Assembly: GCA_031553045.1 (NCBI GenBank)
Contig: JAVBLZ010000016.1
Location: 55,495-119,494, forward strand
Source: CALXQW01 sp031553045
Lineage (GTDB): Bacteria; Verrucomicrobiota; Verrucomicrobiia; Opitutales; Intestinicryptomonadaceae
DNA: 64,000 bases
Reading direction: 5' to 3'
Shown here: piece after piece, positions 27,380 through 35,978 of the stretch
Numbering within the stretch: position 1 is the stretch's first letter
How the letters are laid out: every line of letters starts with the position of its first letter
Translations under genes and position numbers: made by a program
The notes under the pieces: generated by a model
The model's input: only the letters and a program-made list of their open reading frames with translations
What the model was told of the DNA's origin: nothing
The model's database searches: none

Positions 27380-28050
27380 TCTACAATTTTTCCGTCTTTA
27401 ATGTGAATAATCCTCTTTGTCTTGACCGCAACATCATGCTCATGGGTAACTATTATTATTGTTACGCCCTTCTGGTTAAGAGCGGTAAAAAGCTCCATAA
27501 TTTCTTCGCTGGTTTTGCTGTCTAAAGCGCCCGTTGGTTCGTCCGCCAGAATCAAAGATGGATTTGCCACCAAAGCCCTTGCAATGGCAACCCTCTGTCT
27601 TTGACCGCCAGAAAGTTCATTCGGTCTGTGCTTTGCCCTATCCGCCAAATTCACGGTTTCAAGAGCGTGCATAACAACATCTTTATCTGAGGGCCTGTTC
27701 TGATAAAAAAGCGGCAAGGCCACATTTTCATACGCAGTATTTCTGGGCAAGAGGTTGAAAGTTTGATACACAAAGCCTATCTCTTTGCCGCGTATCATAG
27801 ATTCATCATCGTCGCTCAAATTGGTTACGTCTTTGCCTCTGAGCAAATAAGTGCCTCTGGTGGGCCTGTCCAAAAAGCCTATGATATTCATGAGCGTAGA
27901 TTTGCCCGAGCCCGAAGAACCCATTATAGACAAAAATTCTTTGTCAAAAATTTTCAGATTTACTTTTTTCAGAACCAGCAACTCCTCATGACCGAGATAA
28001 TACGCCTTATCCAAATCTCTACATTCAATTAGTGGTATTTCGTCTGGCAT
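27376..28050 (-). CDS. MacB/LolD-type ABC transporter ATP-binding protein
   Basis: This is a 224-residue ATPase with Walker A GSSGSGKST, the family motif IGFVYQTFNLLPRNTAYENVALPL, signature LSGGQRQRVAIARALVANP and Walker B LILADEPTGALD. These are typical of the MacB/LolD/FtsE subfamily. It lies three bases after the TolC-like gene and overlaps the first adaptor. It would power the separate permease at 24901-26115. Confidence 0.94.
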   Translation of the reverse strand: MPDEIPLIECRDLDKAYYLGHEELLVLKKVNLKIFDKEFLSIMGSSGSGKSTLMNIIGFLDRPTRGTYLLRGKDVTNLSDDDESMIRGKEIGFVYQTFNLLPRNTAYENVALPLFYQNRPSDKDVVMHALETVNLADRAKHRPNELSGGQRQRVAIARALVANPSLILADEPTGALDSKTSEEIMELFTALNQKGVTIIIVTHEHDVAVKTKRIIHIKDGKIVE

Positions 28051-28053
28051 AGA

Positions 28054-29616
28054 TTAAATTTTGTTTGCATCCAGAAGCACTTTGGGCCTTTGCGCTTGAG
28101 CATTGCTTTTCTTGAGATTTTCCTCAGCCTCCGCAGATTCCTTCTGCTTTTTTGCCTCAGCCTCTTTTGACTTGCCGATGAAGTAATTTTTTGAAGACAA
28201 ATTTGCATACTTAACCGCCATATCGTCATTGACGGGGTAAGTGTTGAACATATCTGCAACATGTTTTAAAAAGGCGTATTTGCGCTGTATCGTACGCCTC
28301 ATTGCGGCAAAGTATCTGTTCTTTGTGCGTATCATATCCCAGGCTGAAATTGTGCCCGTTTTCATTCTGTCGTTAGACAAATCAAAATCTCGTTTGGCAA
28401 GGCTTTCACGCTCGTAACTCATAAGATAATCCGTGTAGAGCCTTTCCAAAGTTGTAACATCGTTTAAAATTCTGATTTTGAATGTGCGCACGGTATCCTC
28501 CAACTGAAGCTCCGCAATGCGCTGAGTATTTTTTTCATTCAGATAATTGTATCTTGTCGCAAAAGTGTTTTGAAACAGACTCCAAGTGAGTTGCAAGCCC
28601 GCCACCCAGTTTGAGGTTTTGGCGGTTTTATCATTAAAATTATTGTCTTCAACCTGATCTTCAAACCCGCCGTAAGCCTTTATGCTGGGCAGGTAGTCAT
28701 CAAAAATATATTTCAAATTAACCTCGCTTGTGAACACGGCGTCCCTAAAAGTTGCGATTTCAAGATTCTGCTCAAGGGCGGACTTCATCATATCGTCCAA
28801 GTTCCAGACAAAAGTTGTTGCCTCATCAATGCCTACGGTTTTAAAATCCATAGAATCGTCAACGGGAATTTCCATGATTTCAAAGAGGTTGTTGCGCGCA
28901 AGTATGTATGCGGTTTCTGCGGCGACCCTTTCGCTTTCAGAGTCGTTAAAGTCTATCATGTAATCCAAGAGGTTGTATTCGGCAATGATGCCCGCCTGAT
29001 ATTGCCTGCGGCTTTGGTCTCTCAAAAATTCTTCTTCTTTTGATTTTCTTCTGATGATTGCCAGCCCCTCTTTGGCGTCGAGATAGTCATAATATCTGCG
29101 CCTAAAATTGTTTAAGAAAGTGCGCTCTATTGAAATTCTTGCAACCCTTTGCAACTCTCTTTTTTGTATGGCTATAGTCATTAGCCTGTCAATTTCATCG
29201 GCCTTCAAAAGTTCTTGGTCAAAACGTATGGACCACGCCTCCGTGCGCTTGCCCACGTTGTTTATAGAGCTTGAATATCTTGCCGTGATGTCCGTATTTG
29301 TGGGCAGATGCTCTTTTAAAACCACCGAGCCCACGGGTTCAAGCGTGTTTAGACTTTCAGGCGAACGATTTGTCTGCGCTAGTTGCCTATAACTCAAGGG
29401 GGTTATGTTTATGGCGATGTCGGGGTAGTATCTAAATTCTACAAGTTTAACATTATTTATCATCGTATCCAGACGCAGATTTGCAATCTGAACATCTGTA
29501 TTGCGGCTGCGGGCGTATTCGTATGCAGAATCTATGTCAAATTTTTCGACAGGCGTAGCAACAGCCTGTGTCAGCCCAAATAGCGACGCAAAAAAAAGTC
29601 TTCCAAATAATTTCAT
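28054..29616 (-). CDS. TolC-family outer membrane channel
   Basis: This is a 520-residue outer membrane efflux protein with a signal peptide (about residues 1-20, ending TQAVA) and two OEP-type helical repeats. The C-terminal 40 residues are an unusual charged, Ala/Glu/Lys-rich tail (SKEAEAKKQKESAEAEENL), probably a short periplasmic coiled coil. It is the first gene of a six-gene minus-strand operon: channel, ATPase, adaptor, permease, adaptor, adaptor. It is preceded by a 146-base AT-rich gap that must contain the promoter. Confidence 0.9.
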   Translation of the reverse strand: MKLFGRLFFASLFGLTQAVATPVEKFDIDSAYEYARSRNTDVQIANLRLDTMINNVKLVEFRYYPDIAINITPLSYRQLAQTNRSPESLNTLEPVGSVVLKEHLPTNTDITARYSSSINNVGKRTEAWSIRFDQELLKADEIDRLMTIAIQKRELQRVARISIERTFLNNFRRRYYDYLDAKEGLAIIRRKSKEEEFLRDQSRRQYQAGIIAEYNLLDYMIDFNDSESERVAAETAYILARNNLFEIMEIPVDDSMDFKTVGIDEATTFVWNLDDMMKSALEQNLEIATFRDAVFTSEVNLKYIFDDYLPSIKAYGGFEDQVEDNNFNDKTAKTSNWVAGLQLTWSLFQNTFATRYNYLNEKNTQRIAELQLEDTVRTFKIRILNDVTTLERLYTDYLMSYERESLAKRDFDLSNDRMKTGTISAWDMIRTKNRYFAAMRRTIQRKYAFLKHVADMFNTYPVNDDMAVKYANLSSKNYFIGKSKEAEAKKQKESAEAEENLKKSNAQAQRPKVLLDANKI

Positions 29617-29762
29617 ATACCCCCGTTATAATGTACAACGTCAATCATTCTGATTTAGTTTCAATTCTTTACAAGTTTTTTTGTACTTTTATAAACTTTT
29701 ATCCGCCAGATTACACAAGGACGCAAAGTGCGTAATTTTTACTGCGTTCGGAATCTTCCGCC
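29617..29762 (-). promoter_or_regulatory. Intergenic region upstream of the TolC-type export operon
   Basis: These 146 AT-rich bases lie between the export operon start and the upstream minus-strand methyltransferase stop. On the minus strand TTGACG and TATAAC lie close together just before the start, but their spacing of about eight bases is too short for a standard sigma-70 pair. A small hairpin ACGCACTTTGCGT lies near 29731-29743. The promoter should be here, but I cannot place it with confidence. Confidence 0.3.
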
Positions 29763-30731
29763 TTATCTGGATGCTGCCAAAATTCTGAAGTTGTTGGCAA
29801 TTCCTGCAGGCCCAATAAGTTCCATTAGGTTGCGTTTGCGCTTTGATAACGGCTGAAAATTCTCCGCAATATGCGTTATGATTTTTGAAGAATTTTTTAC
29901 AAAAAAAGCCCCCTGATTTTCGCAAGAGATTTTTGAAAATCCCGAACGTTTTAAGATGTCGATAAAAATTTCCGCAGGCGGAGAAAATGTTATATCAACA
30001 CCCCCTGTTATATGCTTTAGCAAATCATAAGATGCTTTGTGTTCAAAGTACGCCCTTGCCGTGCCCAAAGGCGTTTGCAGGAGTTCGGCGCAAGTTCTAA
30101 AGTAATCTGCAAAAAGCAAGACGCCACACCAATCTTGCAGGCACAAATTTTCAAAGAGCTTTAAAGCGCTGAAAGATACATCCAACCTGTGCCCTTCCAC
30201 AACATCTTTTGTGGGGAAATATTTTTCCAAAATTTCTTTTTCTGAAATATCCGCATCCAAAAAAATTTCCGAAAAATCTTCATTTTCATCCAGTTTAAGA
30301 AATACTTTTTTCCAAACGCCGGAAACAATTTTAAACCTGCAAAAACTCTGAGCGTCTAAAAGTTCGTTAGATACCACAAAACAATTTCCAGCCAGTTTAA
30401 TTTCATCCCCTATTCTGAAGATTTTTGAATTTTTAAAAATATTTTTTTGCGGTTCAGAGCCTATCTCTATAATTTCAAAATCCTCCAACTTCTTGCCGCA
30501 AAGGCTTTGAAACGCCTCCGCAAGAAGCTCTGCAAAAAGTTCGGAATCTAAAGAAACGCTCGTAAAAAAATCCGCACCTTCTTTGCCCACTCTTTTTTTA
30601 TCGCAGATATAGTAGCCATATTGAGAATCGTACAAAGCAATCTGTATTGCGTCCTGCCAATCCAGAATGCCACCATTGGCGTTTAAACGCTCAATCATAC
30701 GCACCTTTAACATGTCAGAAAAATCCGCCAT
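29763..30731 (-). CDS. MidA/NDUFAF7-family (DUF185) methyltransferase-like protein, degenerate SAM loop
   Basis: This is a 322-residue protein of the COG1565 type. YDSQYGYYICDKKRVGKEGADFFTSVSLD corresponds to the conserved N-terminal block, and FVVSNELLDAQSFCRF to the family's NEhhDA motif. The SAM-binding region expected as ExGPGRG reads EIGSEPQKN, and the following segment is shorter than usual. It may therefore have weak or no methyltransferase activity (inference). Its start overlaps the recF end by 17 bases. It is slightly short for the family (about 350-400). Confidence 0.7.
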   Translation of the reverse strand: MADFSDMLKVRMIERLNANGGILDWQDAIQIALYDSQYGYYICDKKRVGKEGADFFTSVSLDSELFAELLAEAFQSLCGKKLEDFEIIEIGSEPQKNIFKNSKIFRIGDEIKLAGNCFVVSNELLDAQSFCRFKIVSGVWKKVFLKLDENEDFSEIFLDADISEKEILEKYFPTKDVVEGHRLDVSFSALKLFENLCLQDWCGVLLFADYFRTCAELLQTPLGTARAYFEHKASYDLLKHITGGVDITFSPPAEIFIDILKRSGFSKISCENQGAFFVKNSSKIITHIAENFQPLSKRKRNLMELIGPAGIANNFRILAASR

Positions 30732-31794
30732 TTTCCACCTTCACAAACTTCCACAAACTGCGCAAAGTATCGCTGGGAGAGGGCTGCGTTGAAGTTGCAA
30801 TAACTTGGGCTGAAGCGTCTATGCAATTCCAAAATGCGGCACGGCGGACAGAGTCAAGCTCTCCCAAGACATCGTCGCAAAGAATTACGGGTTGGATTTT
30901 CAGAAAGTCTTTCACAAGCTCATACTGCGCAAGTTTGAGCGCAAGAACTATTGAACGCTGCTGCCCCTCTGAAGCGTAGAGCTTTGCGGGTTTTTCAGAT
31001 ATTAAAATTTTAAAATCGTCTTTGTGAATACCGCTACTTGTCGAGCCCCTGTCCATGTCTTTAGAGCGTTCAAGCGCCAAGACTTTAAGATAGTCTTCAG
31101 GGCTTGAAATTTCACAGTCAGATTTTAATTTAACATCCGCCTTCTCGCTATTCAACGAAGCAAGCAGGGCGTATTTTTCTTTGGCAATTTGCGACAAACG
31201 CTCCAGATATTCATGCCTTTTAAGCGTTATAACATGGGCGGACTTTGCCATCTCCAACTCAAAAGCCTCGAACAAATATACATCCCTAGGATTTTCTTTA
31301 AGCAAAGAATTTCTGGAAGCAAGAGCTGAGTGGTAATTTCTCAAAGCCCTAAGATAATCGCCGTCCAATGAAGATATTAACATATCCACAAATTTTCTGC
31401 GCTGCAAGGGCTGTCTATGCAAAAGCTGCAAATCTTCCGAACACAGCGCCAAAGCGGGGAATTTACCTATGTAATCCGACAATTTTTTTTGCAGGACGGA
31501 ATCTATCAAAATCTTTTTTTCCTGTTGAGAAATTTCAATTTCTACTTGGGTATTGCCAAAATGTTCATGAGTAATGCCAAAAAGCAAAGACGCCTTTTGC
31601 GCACCAAATTTAATGAGAGAATTAAGCTGCGCAGTCCTAAAAGACCGTAGCGCATTGAGTAGAGATATAGCCTCTAAAAGATTCGTCTTGCCTTGGGCGT
31701 TGGCGCCGCTTATCCAGACACTTTGGTCTTGCAGCGCAACCTCCGCAAACTCTATATTTCTGAAATTTGCAAGCCTGACAAAGTCTATTTGCAT
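30715..31794 (-). CDS. recF: DNA replication/repair protein RecF
   Basis: This is a 359-residue SMC-like ATPase that helps load RecA at gaps. Walker A SGANAQGKTNLLEAISLL is at residues 31-48. The signature region is SEGQQRSIVLALKLAQYELV, and Walker B VILCDDVLGELD is near residue 310. Length is typical. It is away from dnaA/dnaN and instead follows ispF by one base, within a minus-strand run of housekeeping genes. Confidence 0.95.
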   Translation of the reverse strand: MQIDFVRLANFRNIEFAEVALQDQSVWISGANAQGKTNLLEAISLLNALRSFRTAQLNSLIKFGAQKASLLFGITHEHFGNTQVEIEISQQEKKILIDSVLQKKLSDYIGKFPALALCSEDLQLLHRQPLQRRKFVDMLISSLDGDYLRALRNYHSALASRNSLLKENPRDVYLFEAFELEMAKSAHVITLKRHEYLERLSQIAKEKYALLASLNSEKADVKLKSDCEISSPEDYLKVLALERSKDMDRGSTSSGIHKDDFKILISEKPAKLYASEGQQRSIVLALKLAQYELVKDFLKIQPVILCDDVLGELDSVRRAAFWNCIDASAQVIATSTQPSPSDTLRSLWKFVKVENGGFF

Positions 31795-31795
31795 T

Positions 31796-32281
31796 TTACT
31801 CCGAAGAAATTAAGCAAACCGCCTGAGCTGCTATGCCCTCTTTACGGCCTATCCAACCCATCTTCTCATTGGTTGTTGCCTTTATGCCAATGTCTTCCAC
31901 GGAAACTTTCAGCGTCTTAGCCAAGACCTCTTTAATCTTTGAGATGTGCGGCAGAAGCTTTGGCGTTTCAGCAATTATTGTGCAATCCACATTCACAATT
32001 TTGAAGCCTAGCTTGCCTATTTCCAAAACCGCCCTTGCAATGATTTCTTGAGAGTTCATGTCTTTGCAATTTGGGTCTGTGGGTGGAAAGTAGTACCCGA
32101 TATCGGGCAGTGCGGCTGCGCCAAAAATTGCGTCGGCAATGGCATGGCTCAAGACATCCGCATCTGAGTGCCCCAAGAGCCCCAAAGCATTTTCAATTTC
32201 AACGCCGCCTATCACGCAGCGCCTACCCGCAACAAGCTGGTGGACATCATAGCCCGTTCCAATTCTGATTCCCTTATTCAT
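31796..32281 (-). CDS. ispF: 2-C-methyl-D-erythritol 2,4-cyclodiphosphate synthase IspF
   Basis: This is a 161-residue MEP-pathway enzyme. The zinc ligands lie in GTGYDVHQL (Asp, His) and the second His in LGHSDADVLSHAIADAI. TNEKMGWIGRKEGIAA is the C-terminal nucleotide-binding motif. I use ATG 32281, which gives the family-standard N-terminus and an 8-base overlap with ispD. The open frame to 32314 adds eleven unsupported residues. Confidence 0.96.
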   Translation of the reverse strand: MNKGIRIGTGYDVHQLVAGRRCVIGGVEIENALGLLGHSDADVLSHAIADAIFGAAALPDIGYYFPPTDPNCKDMNSQEIIARAVLEIGKLGFKIVNVDCTIIAETPKLLPHISKIKEVLAKTLKVSVEDIGIKATTNEKMGWIGRKEGIAAQAVCLISSE

Positions 32282-32990
32282 AATTTTTTGAAAGTAAAAA
32301 TTCAACCAGCGCAATATCGCTTGGCACTGTTATTTTGGGGTTTGGGGAAAGATTTTCAACTATCGCAATTTTTGCGCCGCCCAGAGTTGCCGCAGAAACA
32401 TCGTCAGTTGCAACTAGAGAATTTTCTTTGACGTAAGTATATGCCGCCAAAATTATACTGCGCTTAAATACCTGCGGGGTTTCCATCGCCCAAAGCCGAG
32501 ACCTGTCAACATTTTCAAGAGTTTCAGCCGATCCTGCCGCATAATTCTTTGGCAGAATTTTTATTGAATCAACAACCTTGTGCGCCAAGACACTTGCGCC
32601 TGATTCCTTGGCTGCCTCGTAAAGCTTTATGACATTTTCAACGCCGACTAGCGGACGTGCGCCGTCATGAATGAACACACATTCATATTCTTGCGGCAGT
32701 ACGCTCACGCCGTTTAACACGCTGTCCTGACGTTCAGCACCGCCCCAGGCGTAAAAAATTTCAGCATTATAAATCGCCTTCAAAGGGTCTATAATTTTTT
32801 CTATCGCATTTTTTTGCAGCTCATCTTTGCAGACAAATACGAGTGCCGAAATTTTGCCGCTTTCCAAAAAAGCTTTGGCGGAATATTCAATTACGGGGCG
32901 TGAAAAAATGTCGCAAAGAACTTTGTCTTTAACCGTACCCCTCATGCGTGAACCCGACCCGCCCGCCAGAATTATCGCCGCAGACTTCAT
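32274..32990 (-). CDS. ispD: 2-C-methyl-D-erythritol 4-phosphate cytidylyltransferase IspD
   Basis: This is a 238-residue enzyme that makes CDP-ME in the MEP pathway. The nucleotide-binding loop AAIILAGGSGSRM opens the protein. EYVFIHDGARPLV-like residues (ECVFIHDGARPLVG) and METPQVFKRSIILAAY are family landmarks. It overlaps ispF downstream and pyrF upstream. With ispE at 33727 on the other strand, three consecutive MEP activities lie within 3 kb. Confidence 0.96.
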   Translation of the reverse strand: MKSAAIILAGGSGSRMRGTVKDKVLCDIFSRPVIEYSAKAFLESGKISALVFVCKDELQKNAIEKIIDPLKAIYNAEIFYAWGGAERQDSVLNGVSVLPQEYECVFIHDGARPLVGVENVIKLYEAAKESGASVLAHKVVDSIKILPKNYAAGSAETLENVDRSRLWAMETPQVFKRSIILAAYTYVKENSLVATDDVSAATLGGAKIAIVENLSPNPKITVPSDIALVEFLLSKNYE

Positions 32991-33688
32991 TCTTCAATCT
33001 CCGCAATTATTTCTTTTGCGGCCTTGTCCGGATCTGCAGCCATCAAGATTGGGCGCCCCACAACGATATAGTCTGCGCCCGCATTTGCAGCCTTTTTGGG
33101 CGTCATAATGCGTTTTTGTTCATTCTTATCGGCACCCGCAGGGCGTATGCCAGGGGTAATGAGCTTGACATCTTTTGGCAAAAATTTCTTGAGCATTGCA
33201 ATTTCTTGCGGAGAGCAAACCAAAGTTTTCACGCCGCTTTTTGCCGCCAGATTTGCAAGCAACTTAACCTGACTTTTTGCCTTGCGTTTTATGCCCGTCT
33301 TACAGAGCGCCTCGTCGTCAAAGGAGGTAAGCACTGTAACGGCGACAATTTCCAAATCAGTTTCTGCATCAGTTGCGGCTTTGAGTGCGGCCTTCATCAT
33401 TTCATCCCCGCCTGAAGCGTGAATTGTAAGCAAAGACACCGGCAGGCTTGATATGCTTGTTACGGCGTTTGCCACAGTGTTGGGGATATCGTAAAGCTTG
33501 AGGTCCAGAAAAATTTTGTAGCCCATTGCGGCAACTTGGCGGACAAAATCTTCGCCATACTTAAGATACATTTGAAGGCCTATTTTTACCCAATCAAGCT
33601 CTTCTCTTGTTTTATGAAGTAGGTCTATTGCGGATTCTTTGTCTGGCAAATCCAGAGCCAATATTAGTTTGCAAGGTTGTTTTGACAT
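32987..33688 (-). CDS. pyrF: Orotidine 5'-phosphate decarboxylase PyrF
   Basis: This is a 233-residue TIM-barrel enzyme that makes UMP. LILALDLPDKESAIDL starts the first strand, the catalytic DxKxxD is in IFLDLKLYDIPNTVANA, and the phosphate-binding end is ADYIVVGRPILMA. Its stop overlaps the ispD start by four bases (ATGA). A 38-base AT-rich gap separates it from the divergent ispE, so promoters for both must be very compact. Confidence 0.96.
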   Translation of the reverse strand: MSKQPCKLILALDLPDKESAIDLLHKTREELDWVKIGLQMYLKYGEDFVRQVAAMGYKIFLDLKLYDIPNTVANAVTSISSLPVSLLTIHASGGDEMMKAALKAATDAETDLEIVAVTVLTSFDDEALCKTGIKRKAKSQVKLLANLAAKSGVKTLVCSPQEIAMLKKFLPKDVKLITPGIRPAGADKNEQKRIMTPKKAANAGADYIVVGRPILMAADPDKAAKEIIAEIEE

Positions 33689-33726
33689 GGCATTAAAAAT
33701 TATTTTATTATCTATGCTTTATTTAT

Positions 33727-34614
33727 ATGAATATTGAAGCAAAAAAACCCTCGCCTTGCAAAGTAAATCTTATGTTGGCAATAACAAACCCGCGTCCCGA
33801 CGGCTTTCATGATTTGCTCAGCCTTGTTGCCCCGACAAAAATTTGCGACACGCTTTCCGCAAAAATTTCAGATAAAGATTTTGACACAATAACCTGCAAT
33901 CTTGAGGGTGTACCCTGCAATGAGGACAACCTGGTAATCAAGGCGGCAATCCTTTATAGAAACTTTGCAAAAGTTAAAAAGTTTTTTGATTTTGATTTGC
34001 AAAAAATTGTTCCGCACGGTGCGGGGCTTGGCGGCGGAAGCTCCAACGGGGCAGTGGCGCTGCAGATTGTGAATGAACTTTGCGGAAATATTTTAACTCT
34101 GCCGCAGCTTGAAGAAATTGCCGCCCAGCTCGGCAGCGATTGTCCTTTATTTTTGACAGGCATACCAATAATCATGCGTGGCCGTGGCGAAAAAATCACA
34201 CAGCTCAACAAGGCGCAGCAAGCATGCGTAGAGTCTTTAGAGCTTTTGATTTTCAAGCCTGATTTTGGCATCAACACGGGCTGGGCATACGCCCAACTGC
34301 GCAGCCATCCTGAAAATTATATACCTTCAGACAAGGCTGAAGAAGCCCTTGCTAAATGGCTTGACAATCCAACGCTAGAGAATTTGCCCCTCATAAACAA
34401 TATGCAAATTGCCGCCTTTGAAAAGTACCCCGCATTGGCGCTGACCTTGCAAAAAATCAAGGAGCAATTTGATTTGCCCGCAATCATGACAGGCTCTGGC
34501 AGCGCTTGTTTTGCAATAGTCAATAAAATCTCTCAAGACCCTAAAAAGCTTGAAGAGCTGAAAGCCCTAATACGCTCAACTCTAGGCGACTCCTGCTTCA
34601 TGGCGCAATCTTAA
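33727..34614 (+). CDS. ispE: 4-diphosphocytidyl-2-C-methyl-D-erythritol kinase IspE
   Basis: This is a 295-residue GHMP kinase of the MEP pathway. The N-terminal PSPCKVNLMLAITNPRPDGFHDL, the ATP-binding motif VPHGAGLGGGSSNGAVAL and the C-terminal MTGSGSACFAI are the three family motifs. It is alone on the plus strand among minus-strand genes, divergent from pyrF and convergent with the acetyltransferase gene 24 bases later. Confidence 0.96.
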   Translation: MNIEAKKPSPCKVNLMLAITNPRPDGFHDLLSLVAPTKICDTLSAKISDKDFDTITCNLEGVPCNEDNLVIKAAILYRNFAKVKKFFDFDLQKIVPHGAGLGGGSSNGAVALQIVNELCGNILTLPQLEEIAAQLGSDCPLFLTGIPIIMRGRGEKITQLNKAQQACVESLELLIFKPDFGINTGWAYAQLRSHPENYIPSDKAEEALAKWLDNPTLENLPLINNMQIAAFEKYPALALTLQKIKEQFDLPAIMTGSGSACFAIVNKISQDPKKLEELKALIRSTLGDSCFMAQS

Positions 34615-34638
34615 TCAACAGTGTTTGTGGCTGTTATT

Positions 34639-35040
34639 TTAAAACCGTATAGGTGTATGGCCGGGCATTTCTTTGCCGAATTTTAGATACATATTGCGGC
34701 CCATAGGGGTTGAAATTGCGGTAATCCACTCTATATTTTTTTCTTTCAGGTGGCGCACTATTGCCTCGGTGAGCATTGAACCTATGCCCATTTTTCTGTA
34801 TTTTTCAGACACTATCATGTCTATCAGATATGCGTCGGCAACGCCGTCGCTAAGCGCCCTGAAATAACCGATAAGCTTATCTCCGTCAAAAGCGCCAAAG
34901 GCGCAAAAGCTGTTTTTAAGCGCCTTTGCTACGCTGGAAGAATCGTCATGGTTTGCCCAGCCCGCCTCTTTGTAAAGAGCAAGTATTGATTGGGCAATAA
35001 ACCCATCTTCCAATTTTAACTCCGCAATTTTTATATTCAT
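34639..35040 (-). CDS. GNAT family N-acetyltransferase
   Basis: This is a 133-residue single-domain acetyltransferase. The acetyl-CoA loop is in VSEKYRKMGIGSMLTEAIVRHL (about residues 77-98). The C-terminal TPMGRNMYLKFGKEM is the last strand pair. It overlaps the upstream DUF2156 gene by four bases (ATGA), so the two are co-translated. The substrate is unknown. Confidence 0.87.
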   Translation of the reverse strand: MNIKIAELKLEDGFIAQSILALYKEAGWANHDDSSSVAKALKNSFCAFGAFDGDKLIGYFRALSDGVADAYLIDMIVSEKYRKMGIGSMLTEAIVRHLKEKNIEWITAISTPMGRNMYLKFGKEMPGHTPIRF

Positions 35041-35930
35041 TTGAAGTGCGCCCTCAGACGTTTGTATTTTGCAATGGGGTCTAAAGATTCTTTGGCTTTG
35101 CGCAGATTTTCCAGACCCAAATCTTGCTCTCTATTCATAAGGCTTAACCCCAAAGCCTTTATGGATACCGCCTCTTGAGCCACTATCATTTGCGAAGCGC
35201 CATTCACATCGTGCAAAGATTTTTCAAAATGCACCACGCAAGTTGTAGAGTTTAATACGCTGAAAATTGCGGCCGCAATTATTGTGCCCATGCTGCAATG
35301 CAACATTGCGCCCTGCAAATTCAAAGGGCAAAACAAGTCTGGCAAAGTTTCAAATATTTTAACTTCGTCGGATATTTCTTGTTCGGATGCGGTGTTTATG
35401 AGGAAGCGCACCGCCCTATTCAAATTTTTTTCCGTAACGGGCTCTAACATATAATCAGGGCAATCTTTCATAAAATGCTTTATATGATTGCGCTTTTTAC
35501 GGAGCTTTGGCCCTGAAGACTCTATCAATTTTTCCACGCTATATAGATAGTCGGCATCGGCGGGGTTTTCCTCAAAATTGAAAAATTCCGACGCATTTGG
35601 GAAAGCCTCGAGATATTTTGGCGGCACATTGTAAAGAAATTTTACGTCTGAAGCTATCAGCCCGCCAAGGTCAAAGGCCCTTGCCACCAAAGACAATTTT
35701 TCCGGAGGCAAAAATTTGCCAAAGGGAAAATGCAAAAGTTTTATGACAGAATTATAGACAAAAATAACTTCTTCAAAATGATAAATCTTGTAGTTGTACA
35801 CCTTATTCCAAAGAGCCAAAGTTGCAAAAGAATCCTCGCAACTGTCGTTGGGATTTTCGGCAATTAGACGCACAATTTGCTCTTTATCCGAGAGCTTAAA
35901 AGGCTTTAAATCTGATTCAGAAATTTTCAT
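35037..35930 (-). CDS. DUF2156 (phosphatidylglycerol lysyltransferase C-terminal-like) protein
   Basis: This is a 297-residue soluble protein of the DUF2156 type, a double GNAT-like fold. LRKKRNHIKHFMKDCPDYMLEPV is the family core, followed by a segment around VVHFEKSLHDVNGASQMIVAQE. It lacks the N-terminal membrane domain of MprF, so it is a stand-alone acyl/aminoacyl-transferase-like protein. It is coupled to a second GNAT enzyme by ATGA overlap. The substrate is unknown. Confidence 0.83.
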   Translation of the reverse strand: MKISESDLKPFKLSDKEQIVRLIAENPNDSCEDSFATLALWNKVYNYKIYHFEEVIFVYNSVIKLLHFPFGKFLPPEKLSLVARAFDLGGLIASDVKFLYNVPPKYLEAFPNASEFFNFEENPADADYLYSVEKLIESSGPKLRKKRNHIKHFMKDCPDYMLEPVTEKNLNRAVRFLINTASEQEISDEVKIFETLPDLFCPLNLQGAMLHCSMGTIIAAAIFSVLNSTTCVVHFEKSLHDVNGASQMIVAQEAVSIKALGLSLMNREQDLGLENLRKAKESLDPIAKYKRLRAHFK

Positions 35931-35956
35931 CCGCCTAAATTAAGCCTAGACTCTTA

Positions 35957-35978
35957 AACTAGAATACATTTTCTAGTT
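35957..35978 (-). terminator. Hairpin at the end of the BamD-like gene
   Basis: AACTAGAA (35957-35964) pairs perfectly with TTCTAGTT (35971-35978) around a 6-base loop. The TAG stop of the gene (35973-35975 on the minus strand) lies inside the stem. No T-run follows in either direction, so it may be a processing or stability hairpin rather than a true terminator. Confidence 0.35.

Noticed and set aside
29617..29640. TTGACG and TATAAC upstream of the TolC-type gene as a sigma-70 promoter
   Set aside because: The spacing is about eight bases, too short for a standard -35/-10 pair.
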